Positions 59,701 to 64,000 of a stretch of DNA of 64,000 nt are shown piece by piece (position 1 is the first letter of the stretch; each line of letters opens with the position of its first letter). The notes below the pieces were generated by a model that saw only the letters and a list, made by a program, of their open reading frames with translations, did not search any database and was not told where the DNA came from. The stretch covers positions 25,527,603 through 25,591,602 of the forward strand of contig NC_064770.1 in assembly GCF_011397635.1 (NCBI RefSeq), read 5' to 3'. The position numbers and the translations under genes are program-made. Source of the DNA: Epinephelus fuscoguttatus. Its lineage: Eukaryota > Chordata > Actinopteri > Perciformes > Serranidae.

Positions 59701-60676
59701 CTGAAGAGCTGTCACTGACCAGCAGCACAGTGGCACATGGAGATGAATGTGATGTCCCACAGCTGCAGGAGAACCCAGGACCCTCACCAACAGAGGAGCC
59801 TGACATCAGTCTGAGTGCTGAGGTCCTGGAATCCTCTCAAACAGGCGCAGATCTGGACAGTAGTAACCTGAACTACTTTTGGGTTCAGACGGACTTTAAG
59901 ATGACTGACATAAAAGGAGGGCAGGAGGAACTTTGGGATGACGGTCAAACTCAGGAGATGGTTTTTCCTCCTCCTAACACTGTGGAATGTGAGCAAGATC
60001 AGCCAGAGACAGGAGCATGTGAATTGCAGCCACTTAGTTCAGACTGCTCTGCAGCTGAGAGCAAGAACAATGACAGTGATGTGCAGTTGCTTAACAGCAA
60101 AGGAGATCAGACCATAAAACAGAAAGGGCAAAGTGTCAGCAAGAATGAGATGGACCAAGCAGCGTCACGGCATAACAAAAGTTCTGCTAAAAGTGTTAGG
60201 TCTTGCCATTTTTGTGGGAAGGGATTCCAGTACATCGGCCCTTTGATGAAGCACATAAGAACACACCAGCAGGAAAATGATTGCACTGCTTGTGGGAAAA
60301 CGTGCCGGTCTGCACTGGAACTCATTAATCATGTGAAAAGTGAACACAAAAACATACACGTCTGTCACGTTTGTGGCAAGTGTTTTCACAGTCGCCGTTC
60401 TTGCGGGTTGCATGAAAGAATGCACTCAAACAAGCAAACAAGTGTCAAGAACGTGGCAAGGCATTTCACTGCAGAGGGCACCTGACTGTGCATGAGAGGA
60501 CCCATACTGGGGAGAAACCATATGAATGTGATATATGTGGAATAGCATTCAGCCAGAGCCAGAACCTTAAGATTCATAAAAGAAGTCATTCAGGTGAGAG
60601 ACCGTATCCTTGTGACCTGTGTGGCAAAAGGTTTTATAGTAGAGGCCAACTCGCAACACACAAGAAACACCATTAA
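59701..60676 (+). CDS. C2H2 zinc-finger gene, terminal exon 2b (six fingers, frame-shifted)
   Basis: Paralogue of exon 2a with the same phase-1 acceptor (ctttgcag|CTGAAGAG). It reads AEELSLTSSTVAHGDECDVP, an acidic linker, then fingers CHFCGKGFQYIGPLMKHIRTH, CTACGKTCRSALELINHVKSEH and CHVCGKCFHSRRSCGLHERMH. After that the frame breaks near 60440 and stops at 60485. A one-base deletion or two-base insertion there puts the rest in another frame: a fourth finger (KCQERGKAFHCRGHLTVHER, whose second zinc cysteine is Arg), then TGEKP-linked fingers CDICGIAFSQSQNLKIHKRSH and CDLCGKRFYSRGQLATHKKHH, stop at 60676. The damaged finger plus the shift point to decay, though a sequencing error cannot be excluded. 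It has no N-terminal exon of its own in the 1.4 kb upstream and may be spliced to exon 1 at 53979. AATAAA at 60879 is a good poly(A) site. Confidence 0.7.
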
Positions 60677-60878
60677 GAAGAAGAAACGTAGCCATGTGAT
60701 ACTGGTGGTAAATGTTTTAGCCAAAGGCCACAGATGACTAGACCAAGGACCACTGTGAAAGATACACCTCAAAGTTAAACACAAAGGCCGTCAGTGGCCT
60801 GAGTTCCTATCAGTTGTCCTCTTCTATTGGCCCAAAACCTTGTTGCTAATTTTGTACTTTGTGTTCTATTTTTGGTTA

Positions 60879-60884
60879 AATAAA
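60879..60884 (+). terminator. Poly(A) signal of the zinc-finger exon 2b transcript
   Basis: AATAAA within GGTTAAATAAATCC, about 200 nt after the last finger stop. Good position for a short 3' UTR. Confidence 0.55.
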
Positions 60885-61139
60885 TCCTTTTTTAAAAACC
60901 CATCAGTGACTCCTCATGACTGCCAGCTCCGTCCCTAACATGGGCTTTTAGCTGTTTGAAATTCAGTCGTCTTGTTGAACTGCCTTTCAAATCGTACATG
61001 CTATCTGTGACCACACACACATTGGATATAGAAGTATGAGGCGTATTTTGGTTGACGAAATGCAAAGACATTTAACTTTACAGTATTCATTTAAAGTAGC
61101 CTATTAATTTAAAGACAGACTAAAGAATGGATAAAGTGC

Positions 61140-61555
61140 AAGCCAGTGGAAATGTTTTGACCATAAACTGTCTAAAAAAATGGATATGGCTACCATGACA
61201 TCATTCATTGGATTGTGGACTCCTGTTCTGAAGCCACAAGTTCAGCATTTCAGCTGTCACCATCTTGGTTTTATGGAGCCAGTAGTGATCATATTTGGAC
61301 GAGAGGCGTGGGGGGGGGGGATCTTTAAGCTTTGAGAAAAAGTAAATGAATGAACATACATATTAAAACCATTTTTTGTACCAGGCTGACGTTTATTTCT
61401 GCCTTAAAGTTGGGTGGGCAACATGAATGTCTCTAGGGATTTACTCACTTCTTGAGCCAGTCTCAAGTGGCCATTCACAGAACTGCAGTTTTTGGCTCTT
61501 GGTGTTGGCTTCATTTTCAGCTACGGAGGTTGAGTCTTGTTTTTTGTTTGTTTGT
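61140..61555 (+). repeat. Dispersed non-coding repeat R5
   Basis: Contains GATTGTGGACTCCTGTTCTG, CACCATCTTGGTTTTATGGA, GATCATATTTGGACGAGAGG and, further on, CTCAAGTGGCCATTCACAGA. This string of motifs recurs widely in spiny-rayed fish genomes. A poly-G run lies at about 61311-61320. No coding sequence. Confidence 0.5.
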
Positions 61556-61775
61556 TTCAGTTAAGATACGATGTCTTCTGGGCCCTATTTCAGAAAGCAG
61601 GTATAGCAAACTCTGTGCCTAATTGTGATCTCTGTGTTGACTGAGCTTGAGCTGGGTTCCACAGCAGCGGATCAGAAACGGCTCAATCAGCCCTGAGTAT
61701 GTTCAGCCTGAGGGAAGCGCCGTCATGGTGAGCGCCAAAAGCATCACCAGTGGAATGCAGATGACTTGATTTTCA

Positions 61776-61968
61776 ATGGCAGGAAGCAGAGTTAAAAGCA
61801 GAGCCATATATTTTATCCTAACTGAATTGGAGCTTTTAATGACTGTGTATGTGGACTTAGAACATATCTTAAAAAAAAAAAAAAATCGAATGTGGCAGCT
61901 GCAGCCAAACAGCTTGAGGTGGGATGGGAAAAGACTGCAGAGCTTGTTAATAGGTGATGTGTAGTGAC
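61776..61968 (+). pseudogene. Harbinger ORF1 remnant: Myb/SANT-like DNA-binding protein
   Basis: The frame reads YFILTELELLMTVYVDLEHI, then LKKKK up to a 14-base poly-A run. After that a different frame continues NVAAAAKQLEVGWEKTAELV and NR. The pattern E.E.L...Y....I..KK.N...AA.K...W..I is the first part of the Myb/SANT-like domain of Harbinger partner proteins. A slip in the A run breaks the frame, and a TGA at the end of VNR truncates it. Confidence 0.65.
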
Positions 61969-62319
61969 ATTATGTAATGGGATGCATTAATGTGTATTAA
62001 CAGTGTTCATGTATTTGAATATAATTTGCAACATCTTCTTATTCACCTGTAATCTGATTGAGCCCAAACACACTGGGCAGCAACTCAAAATCAAACACAA
62101 AAATATTGCACAGACTGGTAAGAAATTTTGCTTATCCTTGATTCATTCTTGCAATATTAGGCTGAGGTTAATTGAATTGCTGAATTGCTGGCGTCTTTAT
62201 TCTCAGATGGAGCTACAATGGGGATGTGAGTCCCATAACTAAGTTTTTTAATCTTTAAATATATGAAAAGTATTCATAAATCATTGCATCATGTGTCCAT
62301 GTAGATTAATTTCTTGGGA

Positions 62320-62760
62320 CTAATTTCTTATTAACACTGACAAACCTGCAATTCTGTGGAATTCCTCTTTGATAATCTGTTCTGATTTATGCACAGGGAA
62401 AACCACAAAAACAGGCAAAAGTCTTTTCAGAGCCAGAGTCACTTTTCTTACAGCCCGACAAATCGTTGCCTCGTTGATGTGTTCAGTGTCTCTGATGTTA
62501 TAAAGAAAACTGCTGCTGCCAAAGAATCGGAAGGGCAATGCATAACATTTTCTTGAATGATAATGCAAATCCATGATGTGTATTATTTGATATATCTGGG
62601 AGGAGAAGATTGTTAAGATAAATGAAACGGTATCCTTCATATAGACACTCTTCTGTGAACAATAAGACATCCAAACAGGCTCTGATCACCATCTCTTCAC
62701 ACAACAGCCTCTGAATAATTTGTGCCTCAATATCCACAACTTTATTCACAAAAGCACACG
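62320..62760 (-). pseudogene. Harbinger transposase (HARBI1-like) N-terminal remnant
   Basis: Two overlapping minus-strand frames show VNKVVDIEAQIIQRL-type start, then RFIYLNNLLLPDISNNTHHG and FALSFKKMLCIALP. They are followed in the next frame by LPFRFFGSSSFLYNIRDTEH, INEATICRAVRKVTLALKRL and EQIIKEEFHRIAGL. This is the helix-turn-helix part of PIF/Harbinger nucleases (LRFFA.GSF, S..T.CR...V). One frame change and loss of the DDE domain make it inactive. Confidence 0.75.
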
Positions 62761-62964
62761 CCGTGTCTCTCCTTCCTGCTATACACTCAGCAGGGGATCA
62801 GCCTCAGGCTTTGATGAAGCAAACCTGGAGTATGTTGCCATAGTAACTGACTCAGGGTTACGCTGAACTGGCTTTGTGAAACTGAAAACTCAGCGTTTCC
62901 CTCATCTCAGGCTTAATATACTCAGAGTTGTCACTACTCAAGCTTTCAGAAATAGAGCCCTGCT

Positions 62965-63230
62965 CATCCAATAGTAATTAGTGTTCTCTTGCACATTCAG
63001 ATACAGAGTTATAATTACAAAAATGTTAAACTTATGCTACCAATTGTAAGCAAATTACTATATTATTGTTAATATACAGTTTTTATAACTATACTATAGT
63101 CCTACTTTTTGTTGACTTAAGTTTCTGATTATTTAGGGTGAATTTCGATGGTGTCTTTGCTATTTTATTTCCTATATACATCCTTAAGTGTCTTGGGGTT
63201 GTGATTGATGCGGTTGGCTTTTACTCTGAA
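62965..63230. other. Upstream flank of the third zinc-finger N-terminal exon
   Basis: AT-rich sequence without gene or repeat that I can name. It leads into a GC-richer promoter-like segment at 63230-63345 with ACCGGAAGTCAATG and AGCGGAAGTGG, both ETS-type GGAAGT motifs. Confidence 0.45.
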
Positions 63231-63349
63231 AGATTGAAACCGGAAGTCAATGCAGCTGCTAGCGGAAGTGGTCTGATGGCTTTGAGCGTCAATTAATCTC
63301 GCTGCTATCAAGCTACTATTGTTGATACTTTTGTTCCGTCACCGGAGAC

Positions 63350-63527
63350 ATGGACACCAAAATGATAAAGCTGAGGTTGTTTATTCACCAGCGGCTGTAC
63401 TCAGCGGCAGAAGAGATCCTCGGAGAGGTGGAGAAAACTATAACGTCGGCTTTGTGCCAACCTGAAGTTAGTGGGTCTGAAGAGGAGGCTGGAAGACACC
63501 AGCGTGACATCCAGCGAAAGAAAGCAG
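63350..63527 (+). CDS. C2H2 zinc-finger gene copy 3, exon 1 (gene continues past the window)
   Basis: Encodes 59 residues plus one base, MDTKMIKLRLFIHQRLYSAA then EEILGEVEKTITSAL, and ends at the donor GCAG|gtgtgg in phase 1. It is closely similar to the exon at 53979-54150; the core LRLFIHQRLYSAAEEILGEV is identical. The start lies in the same context (GGAGACATG) as copy 1. No finger exon follows within the remaining 470 bases, so the rest of the gene must lie beyond the right edge. The two ETS-like GGAAGT sites just upstream may be its promoter. Function as for copy 1: probable DNA-binding regulator, targets unknown. Confidence 0.82.
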
Positions 63528-64000
63528 GTGTGGGCCTCAGGTTAAATGTTGTCTAGATGCGTTTTGATCTCACGGTACCATATCAATCTGTATGTTTATC
63601 TAGTTGTGTAATAGTAATGGTAGGAATTTGGTCCATAGCTGATGGTGAAGTTTGCTGCCTGGGTACAGACCTGGGAATCAATCCGCTCCTCCCACCTTTG
63701 TCTCCTGTCAGGAAACGGTGTTGACGAATGGTCCTCCATCCTTTGCATCTCTCACTGTTGTGAAAGCATGTTTGAGATTTAGGTAAAGCCTTAATGCTAC
63801 AGGCTGTCAAACCTTTGTTCTATTTCAGACAATGGAAAAAGGGGTGTTTCAGTGTGGTTTTCAAAACTAGATAGGATTGCGTTTATTGATGATTGATGGG
63901 TTGATTGTTTTCTCATTGATCAATTGGTTGTTTGGTTCATGAAATGTCACATAATGGTGAAAAATTTCAGTTTTTTCCCAAAGCCGAGGATGATGTCCTC
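63528..64000 (+). other. Start of intron 1 of zinc-finger copy 3
   Basis: Follows the donor of the exon at 63350-63527. No second exon or clear repeat is seen before the window ends. Confidence 0.6.

Larger units (their letters stand above)
61580..62960. mobile_element. PIF/Harbinger DNA transposon, decayed, both genes partly present
   Basis: The ends are imperfect inverted repeats: GGGCCCTATTTCAGAAAGC on the left and GCTTTCAGAAATAGAGCCC on the right. Inside, a plus-strand Myb/SANT-like DNA-binding gene and a minus-strand transposase gene lie in convergent order, the PIF/Harbinger arrangement. At 1.38 kb it has lost the transposase catalytic half. No target-site duplication is obvious. Confidence 0.82.

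Overview
The window is vertebrate genomic DNA, almost certainly from a ray-finned (teleost) fish. Genes are split by GT-AG introns, most of the sequence is non-coding, and the repeats are typical of fish: L2-like LINE 3' ends, tRNA-derived SINEs, hAT and PIF/Harbinger DNA transposons and palindromic MITEs. Very little of the window is protein coding. No bacterial-type operon, CRISPR array or rRNA is present.

Layout. (1) 1-6.4 kb is intergenic, with a LINE 3' end and a MITE-like element. (2) 7441-26366, minus strand, is a two-exon heparan sulfate 3-O-sulfotransferase gene, best matched to hs3st6, with a 17.8 kb intron full of transposon relics. (3) 26.9-44.2 kb is intergenic, with a palindromic MITE, a SINE nested inside another repeat, and several dispersed repeat copies. 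(4) 44.2-51.0 kb, minus strand, holds two complete tandem msrb1 genes (methionine-R-sulfoxide reductase B1). Each has four exons, an in-frame TGA selenocysteine codon and its own SECIS element. The downstream copy is very compact (0.6 kb of coding span); the other has a 2.6 kb first intron containing a LINE fragment. (5) 51.4-52.3 kb is an L2-like LINE fragment. (6) 53.9-63.5 kb, plus strand, is a C2H2 zinc-finger cluster: one N-terminal exon, two successive paralogous terminal exons (the second frame-shifted), then the N-terminal exon of a further copy whose finger exon lies beyond the window. Its first intron carries an inverted-repeat pair and another L2-like LINE. A decayed PIF/Harbinger transposon with remains of both its genes lies at 61.6-63.0 kb.

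How the genes relate. As I recall the human map, HS3ST6 lies next to MSRB1 on 16p13.3. The same neighbour pair here supports both identities and suggests an old conserved block. The sulfotransferase works in the Golgi on heparan sulfate. The two MsrB1 enzymes repair methionine-R-sulfoxide and depend on the selenocysteine insertion machinery. The zinc-finger genes look like a lineage-specific expanding family of nuclear DNA-binding proteins and are not functionally linked to the other genes.

The items most worth follow-up are the tandem selenoprotein pair, the shared-promoter zinc-finger arrangement, and several transposons whose target-site duplications can be read directly.
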